DNA of 22,156 nucleotides, from positions 1-22,156 of the forward strand of contig JBEKZQ010000028.1 of assembly GCA_049509675.1 (NCBI GenBank), read 5' to 3'. Source of the DNA: JBEKZQ01 sp049509675 (lineage in GTDB: Bacteria; Planctomycetota; Planctomycetia; Pirellulales; Thermoguttaceae). The notes under the pieces are model-generated. The model was given only the letters and a program-made list of their open reading frames with translations, was not told where the DNA came from and did no database searches. This document shows, in pieces, positions 13,756 through 21,940 of the stretch (within the stretch, counting starts at the first letter, position 1; every line of letters starts with the position of its first letter). Made by a program: the position numbers and the translations under genes.

Positions 13756-16554
13756 TCAGTCCGCCGCAGAACGCGCCATGGATCGCCGTCGCGGGATGGG
13801 CGATTCGGAAGACGGCTCGTCTTTCTTCAGTTCCTTGAGCCGCTTTTCCGCCCGAGCCTGCTCCAGACCGCTCAGCCCGGGAAGGCTGCGCTGGTACCAG
13901 CTTCGGGCGCGCTCCTGGAAGGCGGTTCGCGTGGCCGGACTTTCCCTCTTGGCCTGCTCATACCAGCCATCGGCCAGTTTCGCCTGCGCCAGCGGGTCGT
14001 CGGTGTGCAGCAACTCTTGCTTGGCCAGTTCTCGCAAACGCTCGTCGCGGCCTTTGGCCAACAGGGGCAGCCCCCGCTCCCATTGCCGCTTGGCGCAGAG
14101 GAACGCGCCGACCACATAATTGGCCTCCGCATCGTCGGGCTTGGTTTTCAAGACGGCCCGGGCCGGCTCGATACCGGCTGACTCCTTTTGCCAGGCTTGC
14201 ACTTCCTTGATGCGGGCCTCCAGGCGTTTCAGCAAGCCGGGATCGGTTCCACCGCGCAGTGCGATCTTTGCCGCGGCGCCCAAATTGAGCGATTCCTCGT
14301 ACTTCTCCTGGTCCCCCAGCGATTCCATCACGCGCAGCACCGCTTCGGCCGTGGCCCGCCTCTGTTCGGCGGTCGGTTTGGAGATCTTCAACAGCCGATC
14401 GACCATCTCCTTCTCGAGGGCCACGGGATCCAGGTCGAAGCGGGCGGCCGCCTTGCGGATCGCCTCGTCGGCTGCCCCGGCGTTGCCGGCCTCGATCGCC
14501 ACGCGGCGGGCGCGGTCCAGCAGGACATAGCGCGTGGCGTCGTCATTCTGGGCATCGTTGGCGGCCTCGAGCATCTTTCTGGCCAACGCGACCCTCTGCG
14601 ACGGCGACTTGGCGCTGCGATACTGGTCGGCGTAAACGTCCTGCACCAGTTTCGACGCATTGGCTTTCGCTTCCTCGCTGGGGACCGCACGCTTCGCGGC
14701 CACGCTCTGCGCCTGTGGCCCCGGGCTCGTGCCGGACAGGACCTCGAACGGCCACTCCGCGCTCCAATCGGTCCAGGCGTTGTTGACCCATGCGCGCACC
14801 TTCCATCGCCATCCCAGCCGCGCGGAATCGGGGATCGCTACATTGATCTCGCCACGGCAATTGTTCAGCGGCAACTCGGCGTTGTCGAAGACCGGCGCCC
14901 CGGTCCCCGGCGCCAGGACCCGTAAATGGTACTTAGTCGCCTGCGCGACCGGCGACCACTGGAACATCCAGACGACGACTCCCTTGGCCGGATCCAAGTT
15001 GGGCAGCTTGGCGCCGGGCGATGGGGCCATCAACGTCGGGGGGGCCGGTGGACCGGGCGTCGCGGGCATCGCGGGCGTGGCAGGCGCGGAAGGTGTGGCA
15101 GGCGCGGCAGGCGCGGTGGCCGGAGCGACCGGCGGCACCACCTGGACCACCGCCGGCACGCCATTGGCAATCGCCATCGCGCCAGGCAGATTGCGAAGCC
15201 CCATCTGGTACAAGAAAGCCACCTCGCGATCGGACAGGTAGCGGGGATAGACGGCCAACTCGTCGAGCAGGACGGGATATCCGCCTCCCAGGATCGTCGC
15301 CGCTTCGGCGCTGGAATTGGCCGTTTGAAATCCGAACGTATAGACGCGGTCGTTGATCGAGACGCTCAGCACCCCTTGCTCGCCGGGCCCATCGCCTTTC
15401 TGGAATCGCGCGGCCAGGAAGCACCAGTTGCCCACGGGCGCGACGCCGGGCGGAAGCTGGATTTCGCGGAATTGGGGCGAGGCAGCGGCGTTCCACGCCC
15501 GCACTGCCACCCGTGCCCCCGTGGCGATGCCAAACAGCGGTTGATCGCCCGCTGCTTCGCGGAACCACCAGAAATCGCCGGTGGCGTTGGCCGTGTTGAC
15601 CCAGGCGGCAACGGTATATGCCGACTGGTGATTGATCAGGCCCTTGGCCAGACGGATCTCTCCACCCCGACAATTGATCGCGCCGCCCACCCTTCCCTGA
15701 GGCAGGAAACTGACGCCGGCGCCTGTGCCGTCGTTGCCCATGCCGCTCATGTCGCGGATGAGCAATTGGCTGCCGTTGGCGCGGAGCGTGTCGGGCTCAA
15801 AGCTCATGTACAACGTGGGCTTTCCGCCTTCCGTAACGACGGCGGGTATGCTTGGCGGCGGGTTGCCCACGGCCGCCGGCAGCGGTTCGATCGGCTTGGG
15901 ACCGGTTGTTGGGCCACTTCCGGCATTCGGCGATTGCACAACAGGCGCCGGCAAGTCGGTAAACCTCGCCGATGCCGCACTTGGGGTGGTTTGGGCAATT
16001 GATCCCCCCTGCTGGCTAAGGAACTGGTACCACAGCAATGCCAGCAGTCCCGCCAGGCCCAAAATGCCGGCCAGCGCAAAGCTGATTACGGTCGCCGCGG
16101 AGGTTACGTGGCGAGCGCCGGCCGAAGCTCGGCGTTGTGGCAACGTGGGCGGATGAGGATCCGAAGGCGCCGAACGGCCGGTCTGACCCACTCCATCGAG
16201 CGACTCGCCGACGCCCAGCGAAGCCAAGTCAAAGCCGGCCTCGGCAGGCGCCTGGAGTGCCGCGGCCTGTGCCTGTTGCTCTCGCAATGCCTGGTCGTAT
16301 TGGGCCCTTTTCTCGGGATTGAGCAGGCAAAGCTTGGCCCCGGCCACTTCGTTGAGCAGCTTCTGCGACCAGTCGCTGTATTTCCCGCCTTGACGGCTGC
16401 GGAGGTGCGACATCCGCTGGTCGGCGGCGGCTTCGATGACTTCCGCATCGGCTTCGAACAACCCAATGGCCAGCAAACGGTAGTGGTTCGGCGGCTGCTC
16501 TTCGGGCGGGATGCCCAGCCACTTGTGGTAAGGGTCGAACGGCTGCTGCGTCAT
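13756..16554 (-). CDS. J-domain-like/transmembrane/LamG-like multidomain protein
   Basis: A 932-residue protein from ATG 16554. GGAGG ends only two bases before this ATG; TTG 16563 is an alternative that adds three residues. Residues 5-92 form a degenerate J-domain (HYRLLAIGLF, LNPEKRAQYDQAL) without the HPD tripeptide needed to stimulate DnaK. A single membrane helix lies at about 153-177, with charged sequence before it, so the J-like part should be cytoplasmic and the rest outside. Residues 245-455 look like a LamG/concanavalin-type sandwich (LYMSFEPDTL, AYTVAAWVNT, LLDELAVYPRYLSDREV). A Pro/Ala/Thr-rich linker (about 470-512), a fibronectin-like stretch (about 525-615, WRWKVRAWVNNAWTDWSAEW) and a helical TPR-like tail follow. 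The architecture resembles planctomycete proteins of unknown role. Function is not known. Confidence 0.8.
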   Translation of the reverse strand: MTQQPFDPYHKWLGIPPEEQPPNHYRLLAIGLFEADAEVIEAAADQRMSHLRSRQGGKYSDWSQKLLNEVAGAKLCLLNPEKRAQYDQALREQQAQAAALQAPAEAGFDLASLGVGESLDGVGQTGRSAPSDPHPPTLPQRRASAGARHVTSAATVISFALAGILGLAGLLALLWYQFLSQQGGSIAQTTPSAASARFTDLPAPVVQSPNAGSGPTTGPKPIEPLPAAVGNPPPSIPAVVTEGGKPTLYMSFEPDTLRANGSQLLIRDMSGMGNDGTGAGVSFLPQGRVGGAINCRGGEIRLAKGLINHQSAYTVAAWVNTANATGDFWWFREAAGDQPLFGIATGARVAVRAWNAAASPQFREIQLPPGVAPVGNWCFLAARFQKGDGPGEQGVLSVSINDRVYTFGFQTANSSAEAATILGGGYPVLLDELAVYPRYLSDREVAFLYQMGLRNLPGAMAIANGVPAVVQVVPPVAPATAPAAPATPSAPATPAMPATPGPPAPPTLMAPSPGAKLPNLDPAKGVVVWMFQWSPVAQATKYHLRVLAPGTGAPVFDNAELPLNNCRGEINVAIPDSARLGWRWKVRAWVNNAWTDWSAEWPFEVLSGTSPGPQAQSVAAKRAVPSEEAKANASKLVQDVYADQYRSAKSPSQRVALARKMLEAANDAQNDDATRYVLLDRARRVAIEAGNAGAADEAIRKAAARFDLDPVALEKEMVDRLLKISKPTAEQRRATAEAVLRVMESLGDQEKYEESLNLGAAAKIALRGGTDPGLLKRLEARIKEVQAWQKESAGIEPARAVLKTKPDDAEANYVVGAFLCAKRQWERGLPLLAKGRDERLRELAKQELLHTDDPLAQAKLADGWYEQAKRESPATRTAFQERARSWYQRSLPGLSGLEQARAEKRLKELKKDEPSSESPIPRRRSMARSAAD

Positions 16555-16622
16555 ATCCTCCAATTATAATCGAGACGCGGGCCGATGCGAAGCATTGGTC
16601 GGCGAGCCCCGCCATTTCCGGG

Positions 16623-17084
16623 CTACTGCTCGTCGGCCGCGCGGAGCCAACGACGCAGCGTGGGCTCGTAGCCGTGGATCTCTTCCGCGCGGAAGAAAAT
16701 CTCGATTTCTCGGGCGGCGGCCTGCGGACCGTCCGAGGCGTGGACCAGGTTCATCTGCTGACTGCAGCCATAGTCGCCGCGGATGGTGCCGGGCGCGGCC
16801 TTCAATCCGTTGGTGGCGCCGAGCATTTCGCGGACCACGCGGATCGCTTCCGGCCCTTCCACAATTGCCGCCACCACCGGCGCGCCGGTAATGAAGGCCT
16901 CCAGGTTCGGATACCACGCCTGCTCGACGTGCTCGGCATAATGCCGCCGGGCCAAGGCCGGCGTAATCCGCATCAGTTTCATGGCGATGACATTAAACCC
17001 CTTGTCCTCGAGCCGGCTCAGGACGCGGCCCACAAGTCGGCGCTGGAGGCAATCGGGTTTCAGGAGAATGAGAGTCCGTTCCAT
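16623..17084 (-). CDS. ndk: Nucleoside diphosphate kinase
   Basis: A 153-residue protein, close to the usual Ndk length of about 140-150. ERTLILLKPD (2-11) is the conserved first strand with K9. R85, T91 and R102 fit the phosphate-binding positions. The phospho-accepting histidine is H115 in MNLVHASD, a variant of the family's N-x-x-H-G/A-S-D signature. It transfers the gamma phosphate between nucleoside triphosphates and diphosphates through a phosphohistidine. AGGGTG lies seven bases before ATG 17084. The J-domain/LamG gene follows 68 bp downstream on the same strand; a functional link between the two is not apparent. The C-terminal 25 residues (IHGYEPTLRRWLRAADEQ) extend slightly past the standard end. 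Confidence 0.93.
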   Translation of the reverse strand: MERTLILLKPDCLQRRLVGRVLSRLEDKGFNVIAMKLMRITPALARRHYAEHVEQAWYPNLEAFITGAPVVAAIVEGPEAIRVVREMLGATNGLKAAPGTIRGDYGCSQQMNLVHASDGPQAAAREIEIFFRAEEIHGYEPTLRRWLRAADEQ

Positions 17085-17154
17085 GATGCGACACCCTAGG
17101 GTTTCTTGGCATTCGATCGGGCGAAGAATAACTCCCCGTTTGGTCGTCCCAACG

Positions 17155-17214
17155 CTAGCCCGAAGCGCAAGCGAGGATGGGCGTTATCGGTCCCTCGCTT
17201 GCGCTTCGGGCTAG
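17155..17214. repeat. Perfect 22-bp inverted repeat (planctomycete-type dispersed palindrome)
   Basis: The arm at 17155-17176 (beginning CTAGCCCGAAGCGC) is repeated exactly in reverse complement at 17193-17214, with a 16-base loop. When translated by chance it gives ARSASE- and LACASG-like peptides. I recall such peptides as recurrent in planctomycete over-predicted ORFs, so this is probably one copy of a dispersed family. It lies upstream of ndk and of the helicase gene. Both arms together could form a strong hairpin in either transcript. Confidence 0.75.
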
Positions 17215-17352
17215 TGGTCTGTCCAACTTGAGTTTACGGGTGCCACGGTTGGCTTGTCCAACCGTGTTTTCAGCACTGCTGGGCGAGCCGGGCACCGACC
17301 GGAGGTTGGTCGTGGCACCCAACCGGTAATGTCGAAATGGACAGACCACTAG
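17211..17352. mobile_element. MITE-like element, 142 bp, with 15-bp terminal inverted repeats
   Basis: CTAGTGGTCTGTCCA (17211-17225) and TGGACAGACCACTAG (17338-17352) are perfect inverted repeats. Each end carries TA (17212-17213 and 17350-17351), as expected for TA target duplication by IS630/Tc1-mariner-type transposases. Removing the element and one TA rejoins the end of the adjacent 22-bp palindrome to GTGTGGCG. Inside are a second inverted repeat, GGGTGCCAC (17238-17246) with GTGGCACCC (17312-17320), and a 9-bp hairpin at 17244-17266. No transposase is encoded. Confidence 0.6.
17244..17270 (+). terminator. Terminator-like hairpin inside the MITE-like element
   Basis: CACGGTTGG (17244-17252), loop CTTGT and CCAACCGTG (17258-17266) form a perfect 9-bp stem directly followed by TTTT on the plus strand. 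The form is that of an intrinsic terminator. No plus-strand gene ends nearby, so it would at most insulate the helicase gene from read-through. Confidence 0.35.
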
Positions 17353-17407
17353 TGTGGCGCAGCGGCGATTTTAGAGCAAGCGGCACGGTCGTTCAAGGCC
17401 TGCCGCC

Positions 17408-17436
17408 TTGCCGGCATTTGGGGAAAGAGCGATAAT
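17408..17436 (+). promoter_or_regulatory. Candidate promoter for the UvrD/PcrA-like helicase
   Basis: TTGCCG (17408-17413) and GATAAT (17431-17436) are spaced by 17 bp, matching four and five of six consensus positions. The predicted start near 17443 leaves a leader of about 40 nt before ATG 17484. An inverted repeat, GGCCTGCCG (17397-17405) with CGGCAGGCC (17449-17457), flanks the promoter and could be an operator. No Shine-Dalgarno sequence is visible before the ATG. Confidence 0.4.
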
Positions 17437-17483
17437 AGACCCGTGGCACGGCAGGCCGCCCCGTCTTATCCCCTCCCATTTGC

Positions 17484-19538
17484 ATGACGCACGAGCAATC
17501 CCCAGCCGCCGACGACCCCTTGGCCCGACTCAATCCGCAGCAGCGCGCGGCCGTGACGCACGGCGACGGGCCGCTGTTGATCGTGGCCGGGGCCGGGACC
17601 GGCAAGACCGCCACGCTGGTCCATCGCGTGGCCTGGCTCATCGCCGGGGGCGTCGATCCGGGGCGGATCCTGCTGTTGACCTTTACGCGCCGGGCGGCGG
17701 CCGAGATGCTCCGCCGCGTGGAGAGCCTGCTCGGGCAACGGAACCTGCGCGGCGGTCATCGCGTGTGGGGCGGCACGTTCCATGCCATCGCCGCCCGATT
17801 GCTGCGCCGCCACGCCAAGGCGCTGGGCCTGTCGCCGCAGTTCACCATCGTCGATCGGGCCGATGCCGAGGACCTGCTCAGCGTGGTCCGCACCGACCTG
17901 GGGCTGGCCAAGACCGAACAGCGGTTTCCCAAGAAGGGCACCTGCACGGACATCCACAGCCGTTGCGTCAACGCGCGGCAGAAACTCGACGAGACCCTCG
18001 CCGATCGCTATCCCTGGTGCGTCCAATGGGCGGCGGAACTCAAAACACTCTTCGACGCCTATGAGGATCGCAAGGAAGCGGCCGGCGTGTTGGATTACGA
18101 CGATCTGCTCTTGTACTGGCGGGCCCTGGCGGCCGATGCCAAGACCGGGCCGGCGGTGCGGGCCCAGTTCGATTGCATCCTCGTCGACGAATACCAGGAC
18201 ACCAACGCCCTGCAATCCGAGATCCTGCAACTCCTCTCGCCCGAGGGCAAGGGGTTGACCGTCGTCGGCGACGACGCGCAGTCGATCTACTCGTTCCGGG
18301 CGGCCACGGTCCGCAACATTCTGGACCTGCCCAAGCTCTACAGGGGCACGACCATCGTCACCCTGGAACAGAACTACCGCAGCACGGTCCCGATCCTGGA
18401 GGCCACCAACCGCGTGATCGCGCTGGCCCGCGAGCGTTTTACCAAGAATCTGTGGTCGGATCGCGCCGCCGGGCCGCTGCCGGCGCTGGTCACCTGCGAA
18501 GACGAAGACGACCAGGCGGAGTACGTGATCCGCCGCATTCTGGAGCATCGCGAGTCGGGCGTCGATCTGCGGCGGCAGGCGGTGCTGTTCCGGGCCTCGC
18601 ACCATAGCATGTTGCTGGAGGCCGAGCTGGCCAATCGCCGCATTCCCTTCCACAAGTACGGCGGCCTGAAATTCGTGGAGACCGCGCACGTGAAGGACAT
18701 GCTGGCCTTCCTGCGTTTGGCGGAGAATCCCTGCGACGAGGTTTCGGCCCGGCGGCTGCTGATGCTGCTGCCCGGCATCGGGCCGGGGAAGGCCCGGCAG
18801 TTGACCGCCATGCTGCTGGCCGCCGGCGGCGATTTCTCCACCTGGTCGCACTGGAAACCGCCGCCCGACGCGGCCGTCCTCTGGCCGAAACTAGTCAAGC
18901 TGCTGGCGGAGCTCTCGGCCGAGGACAAGGAGTTGCCGGGCCAGTTCAGTCGCGTCCGCAGCTTTTATGCGCCGCTGGTGGAACTGAAGTACGACCACGT
19001 GCAGCCGCGGCTGCGCGACCTGGAACAACTCGAGCAGATCGCCGGCCGATATCGCGACCGCCGGCAGATGCTCACGGAAATGGCCCTGGACCCGCCCAAC
19101 TCGACGCAGGACCTGGCCGGTTCGCCGCAACTGGACGACGACTACCTGGTCCTCAGCACGATCCATTCGGCCAAGGGGCTGGAATGGGACGCGGTGTACG
19201 TGATCCATGCGGCCGACGGCAATATCCCCTCGGACATGGCCACCAAAGACGCGGCCGAGATCGAGGAGGAGCTGCGCCTGTTTTACGTGGCGTTGACGCG
19301 GGCCAAGAATGCGCTTTACGTGTGTTGCCCCTTGCGCTATTACCACAGCTACCGCCCGGTTGTCAGCGATCAGTACGGCATGGCGCAGCGGACGCGCTTT
19401 CTGCCCGAGTCGGTCGTGGGCTGTTTCGAGCAACACAACAGCGGTTGCGTCGATCCCGGCCAGGAAGATTTCGCGCCCCCGGAGAGCGACACGACCAGCC
19501 GTAGCGTGCGTCGGCGGACGAAGGATTTGTGGTCGTAG
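17484..19538 (+). CDS. UvrD/PcrA-type superfamily 1A DNA helicase
   Basis: A 684-residue helicase with the full motif set. LNPQQRAAV (16-24) is the Q motif and GAGTGKT (36-42) is Walker A. GGTFHAIAARLL (97-108) is motif Ic/Ib-like, DEYQDT (235-240) is Walker B, GDDAQSIYSFR (262-272) is motif III, and QNYRS (296-300) is motif IV. HSAKGLEWD (561-569) is motif V and EEELRLFYVALTRAK (594-608) is motif VI. It should unwind DNA 3'-5' with ATP in repair or replication restart. The C-terminus is short and basic (SVRRRTKDLWS) and may be the RNA-polymerase- or partner-binding tail, although no Tudor domain is obvious. Its stop codon directly abuts the stop of the convergent oxidoreductase gene. UvrD, PcrA and Rep cannot be separated from sequence alone. 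Confidence 0.93.
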   Translation: MTHEQSPAADDPLARLNPQQRAAVTHGDGPLLIVAGAGTGKTATLVHRVAWLIAGGVDPGRILLLTFTRRAAAEMLRRVESLLGQRNLRGGHRVWGGTFHAIAARLLRRHAKALGLSPQFTIVDRADAEDLLSVVRTDLGLAKTEQRFPKKGTCTDIHSRCVNARQKLDETLADRYPWCVQWAAELKTLFDAYEDRKEAAGVLDYDDLLLYWRALAADAKTGPAVRAQFDCILVDEYQDTNALQSEILQLLSPEGKGLTVVGDDAQSIYSFRAATVRNILDLPKLYRGTTIVTLEQNYRSTVPILEATNRVIALARERFTKNLWSDRAAGPLPALVTCEDEDDQAEYVIRRILEHRESGVDLRRQAVLFRASHHSMLLEAELANRRIPFHKYGGLKFVETAHVKDMLAFLRLAENPCDEVSARRLLMLLPGIGPGKARQLTAMLLAAGGDFSTWSHWKPPPDAAVLWPKLVKLLAELSAEDKELPGQFSRVRSFYAPLVELKYDHVQPRLRDLEQLEQIAGRYRDRRQMLTEMALDPPNSTQDLAGSPQLDDDYLVLSTIHSAKGLEWDAVYVIHAADGNIPSDMATKDAAEIEEELRLFYVALTRAKNALYVCCPLRYYHSYRPVVSDQYGMAQRTRFLPESVVGCFEQHNSGCVDPGQEDFAPPESDTTSRSVRRRTKDLWS

Positions 19539-20873
19539 CTACAGCACCTTGGTCATGCCGGGCATGGCCACCGGGTACTTGCCTTGCGCGTCGGGCATCA
19601 CCGGCGGGTGCGAATCCATGACATACTGGTCCAGCCCCGGCGCCAACTCCAGGTTCGACGCGACGGCCTGCTCCCAGGTGATTTGCTGGCCGGACTCGGC
19701 GGCCATGCGGCCCAGAATGCCGGCCATCGCCGACCGCGCGCTGAACTCGGTCTCGTTGTACGGCTTGTCGTTGCGGATGGCAGCGAACAACAGGTCGTGT
19801 TCCACCTGGTAGGCGCCGCCGTAGGCCGGGCCCTTGTACTTCCAGATCAGGTCCTGGGGCCGCTGCTGAAAACCTTTGTAAATGCGCGGTTCGGCCTGCC
19901 CTTCGCCCAGGATGGCCGAGCCCTTGGCCCCGTGGACCACTGTGCCGAAGAAGTTCCAGGTGCTCTGCATGTGCCGGCCCTGGGCCACCATCCGCGTGCC
20001 GTCGGCAAAGGTATACTCCACCGCGTAATGGTCGAAGAGCTGGTCGGGCTCCAGCCGCTGCTGCCGTCCGCCGTGCCCTTGCGCCGAAAGCGGAAAACCC
20101 TGCTTGATCCAGCAGCAGATGTCGATGTTGTGGATCAGCCAGTCCAGCAGGAAACTGCCGTTGAGCCAGGTGTAATTGGAATAGTTGCGGATCTGGTGGG
20201 CAAGCTCGGTCTCGTGCGGGTCTTTGGGCGTATAGCCCACGGGGCCGTGCTCGCGATAGGGATACAGGGTGATGATCTCGCCCAGCAGTCCGCCGTGCAG
20301 TTGGGCCACCGCCTCTTCCAACGGCCGGTCGTGGCGGCAGCGGAGGCCGCCGGCAATCTTGAGATTCTTCTTCGTGGCCTCCGCTCCCGCCTTGAGCACG
20401 CGGCGATAACCGGGGGCGTCCACGGCAAACGATTTCTCCATGAACACGTGGCAGCCCTTGGCCACGGCGTATTCCAAGTGGATCGGCCGGAAGGCGGGCG
20501 GCGTGGCCAGCAGCACGACGCCGCCGGGCGCGATCGCGTCGATCGCCTTCTTGTAACCCTCCAGCCCCAGGAACTGCCGCTCTTGGGGGACGTCGATCGT
20601 CGCGGCGTGCTGGCCGGACAGGCCGCGCAGGCAGGCCTGCAGCCGGTTGTCGAAGAAGTCGGCCATGGCGAAGAGTTTCGTGGGGCCCTTGGTGCTGAGG
20701 GCTTCGGCCGCGGCCCCGGTGCCGCGTCCGCCGCAGCCCACCAGGGCGATCTTGATGGTGTTGTCTTCGCCGGCATAGGCCCGCGCGGAAATACTGCCCG
20801 CCAGTGCGGCGCCTGCCAGGACGCCGCCGGACTGTTGGAGGAACGCGCGTCGGGAGGATTGGCTTTCTTGCAT
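19539..20873 (-). CDS. Gfo/Idh/MocA-family oxidoreductase, Tat-exported
   Basis: A 444-residue protein starting at ATG 20873, with AAGGAA six bases upstream. The N-terminus SSRRAFLQQSGGVLAGAALA is a twin-arginine signal (RR at 8-9), with a probable cleavage site after ARAYA near residue 34. The Rossmann motif KIALVGCGGRGTG (41-53) follows. ATPP (123-126) and MEKSFAVD (145-152, K147 being the usual catalytic lysine) fit the family. The C-terminal domain contains WLNGSFLLDWLIHNIDICCW. Cofactor-loaded, folded export is known for this group in planctomycetes. It probably oxidises or reduces a sugar or cyclitol in the periplasm. The gene follows a TIM-barrel isomerase by 50 bp on the same strand, a common pairing in sugar catabolism. 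The substrate is unknown. Confidence 0.88.
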   Translation of the reverse strand: MQESQSSRRAFLQQSGGVLAGAALAGSISARAYAGEDNTIKIALVGCGGRGTGAAAEALSTKGPTKLFAMADFFDNRLQACLRGLSGQHAATIDVPQERQFLGLEGYKKAIDAIAPGGVVLLATPPAFRPIHLEYAVAKGCHVFMEKSFAVDAPGYRRVLKAGAEATKKNLKIAGGLRCRHDRPLEEAVAQLHGGLLGEIITLYPYREHGPVGYTPKDPHETELAHQIRNYSNYTWLNGSFLLDWLIHNIDICCWIKQGFPLSAQGHGGRQQRLEPDQLFDHYAVEYTFADGTRMVAQGRHMQSTWNFFGTVVHGAKGSAILGEGQAEPRIYKGFQQRPQDLIWKYKGPAYGGAYQVEHDLLFAAIRNDKPYNETEFSARSAMAGILGRMAAESGQQITWEQAVASNLELAPGLDQYVMDSHPPVMPDAQGKYPVAMPGMTKVL

Positions 20874-20923
20874 GGAGAGTTCCTTAGAGTTTGAGGTATG
20901 TCTGGAGTTGTACAACATGCGGA

Positions 20924-21763
20924 TCAGGCCTGCCCGTTCGACAACAAGGGCCGCAGGTATTCGGCGCTCCGCCGCGCCTGTTCCACGGTGCCGCATTCCA
21001 CGCTGAGCACCAGGTCGCGCGGGGCGGTGCGGCAAACCTCGATCACGCGGGCCCAGGGGATCACCCCGTCGCCGCAGGCGCAACCCACCGGAGTGCCGGT
21101 CACTTTGCCGCGCTGGGCCTCGGACTGATCGACCGAGATATCCTTGGCATGCACGTGGACCAAGCGGTCCTTGACGTGTATCAACCAGGCGACGGGGTCC
21201 TCGCCGCCCAGGTAGCTATTGCCGGTATCGAGGTTGATGCCGATGGCCGGCGAGTCGACCAGTGCGTAGATGCGATCCAGCCCGGCAATCGTCGTGCTGT
21301 ACTGTTGGTGCATTTCCAGGCCGATGAGGATGCCGCGGGGCTCGGCCAGGGCGGCCGCCTCGCGGAGCACGTAGCGCATCAGGACGTGGTCCTCTTCGAC
21401 CGTGGTCCACGCCGGCTTCGGTCCTTCGTCGGTATTGACCACCGGGGCGCCGCACTCGGCGGCGAAACGGATCGCCTGCTTGAGATACTCGGTGCTGATC
21501 TCCGGCTTGCACAAGGGGCAGTGCGCGGAGAGCCCCGAGAGCTTCACCCCCGCCCGCTCGCAGGCGCGGCGGATGCGGTACGGGTCGTCGTACATCGAGA
21601 CGCTGTGGAAGTAGCCGCCCTCGCTCAGCAGCTCGCGGCCCCAGTGGACCATCGGTTCCACGTATTGATAACCCAGCTCGGCCGCCTTTTCCACGCCCCA
21701 TTCCATGGGCTTGTCGTCGTGCCGCACGAACTCCAGATTCACTCCCAGACCGATGTGGCCCAT
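20924..21763 (-). CDS. Xylose-isomerase-like TIM-barrel sugar isomerase/epimerase
   Basis: A 279-residue protein from ATG 21763, chosen because GAGG precedes it by eight bases; ATG 21784 and TTG 21802 are upstream alternatives with poorer sites. It matches the AP endonuclease 2/xylose-isomerase-like barrel. The probable metal ligands are E150 (IGLEMHQQ), D179 (INLDTGNS), H205 (VHVHAKD) and E256 (SVECGT). No signal peptide is present, so it should be cytoplasmic. Relatives interconvert keto and aldo sugars or epimerise ketoses; some act on inositol derivatives. It is upstream of, and probably co-transcribed with, the exported oxidoreductase. One cysteine-rich segment (HCPLC at 81-85, GCACGDG at 227-233) is unusual but not diagnostic. 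Confidence 0.85.
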   Translation of the reverse strand: MGHIGLGVNLEFVRHDDKPMEWGVEKAAELGYQYVEPMVHWGRELLSEGGYFHSVSMYDDPYRIRRACERAGVKLSGLSAHCPLCKPEISTEYLKQAIRFAAECGAPVVNTDEGPKPAWTTVEEDHVLMRYVLREAAALAEPRGILIGLEMHQQYSTTIAGLDRIYALVDSPAIGINLDTGNSYLGGEDPVAWLIHVKDRLVHVHAKDISVDQSEAQRGKVTGTPVGCACGDGVIPWARVIEVCRTAPRDLVLSVECGTVEQARRSAEYLRPLLSNGQA

Positions 21764-21829
21764 AACGGTTTCCTCTTCCGCCATTGATTGACAGTGACGC
21801 AACTGCCCTCTAAGGTATCGTAAGGGCGG

Positions 21830-21883
21830 TCGCTTGTCGTTCGTTTTCCTTCAGCGAAGGATTTTGAACTTGGGGACAAGCGA
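21830..21883. repeat. Imperfect palindrome upstream of the isomerase operon
   Basis: TCGCTTGTC (21830-21838) pairs with GACAAGCGA (21875-21883). Inside, GTTC (21839-21842) pairs with GAAC (21866-21869), and TCCTTC (21847-21852) pairs with GAAGGA (21856-21861) around loop AGC. The whole could fold as one long interrupted hairpin about 70 bp before the ATG of the minus-strand isomerase. It may be a dispersed repeat or a leader structure. Confidence 0.45.
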
Positions 21884-21940
21884 TCACGGGGACTAATTCC
21901 CTCCGATTACGAACTTTGAGGCGGCCTGGCTGGCAGCAGT

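Noticed and set aside
15047..15130. Short tandem GGCGCGGCAGGC-like repeats, considered as a CRISPR or regulatory repeat
   Set aside because: They are in-frame codons of the Pro/Ala/Thr-rich linker of the J-domain/LamG protein, with no spacers.
17155..17349. 64-codon minus-strand ORF between ndk and the helicase gene
   Set aside because: It is made of the 22-bp palindrome and the MITE-like element; the peptide (ARSASEG, ACASG) is the usual by-product of this repeat.
17466..18851. 461-codon minus-strand ORF opposite the helicase
   Set aside because: The plus strand encodes a complete helicase motif set; the antisense protein is low-complexity Gly/Gln/Arg-rich with no domain.
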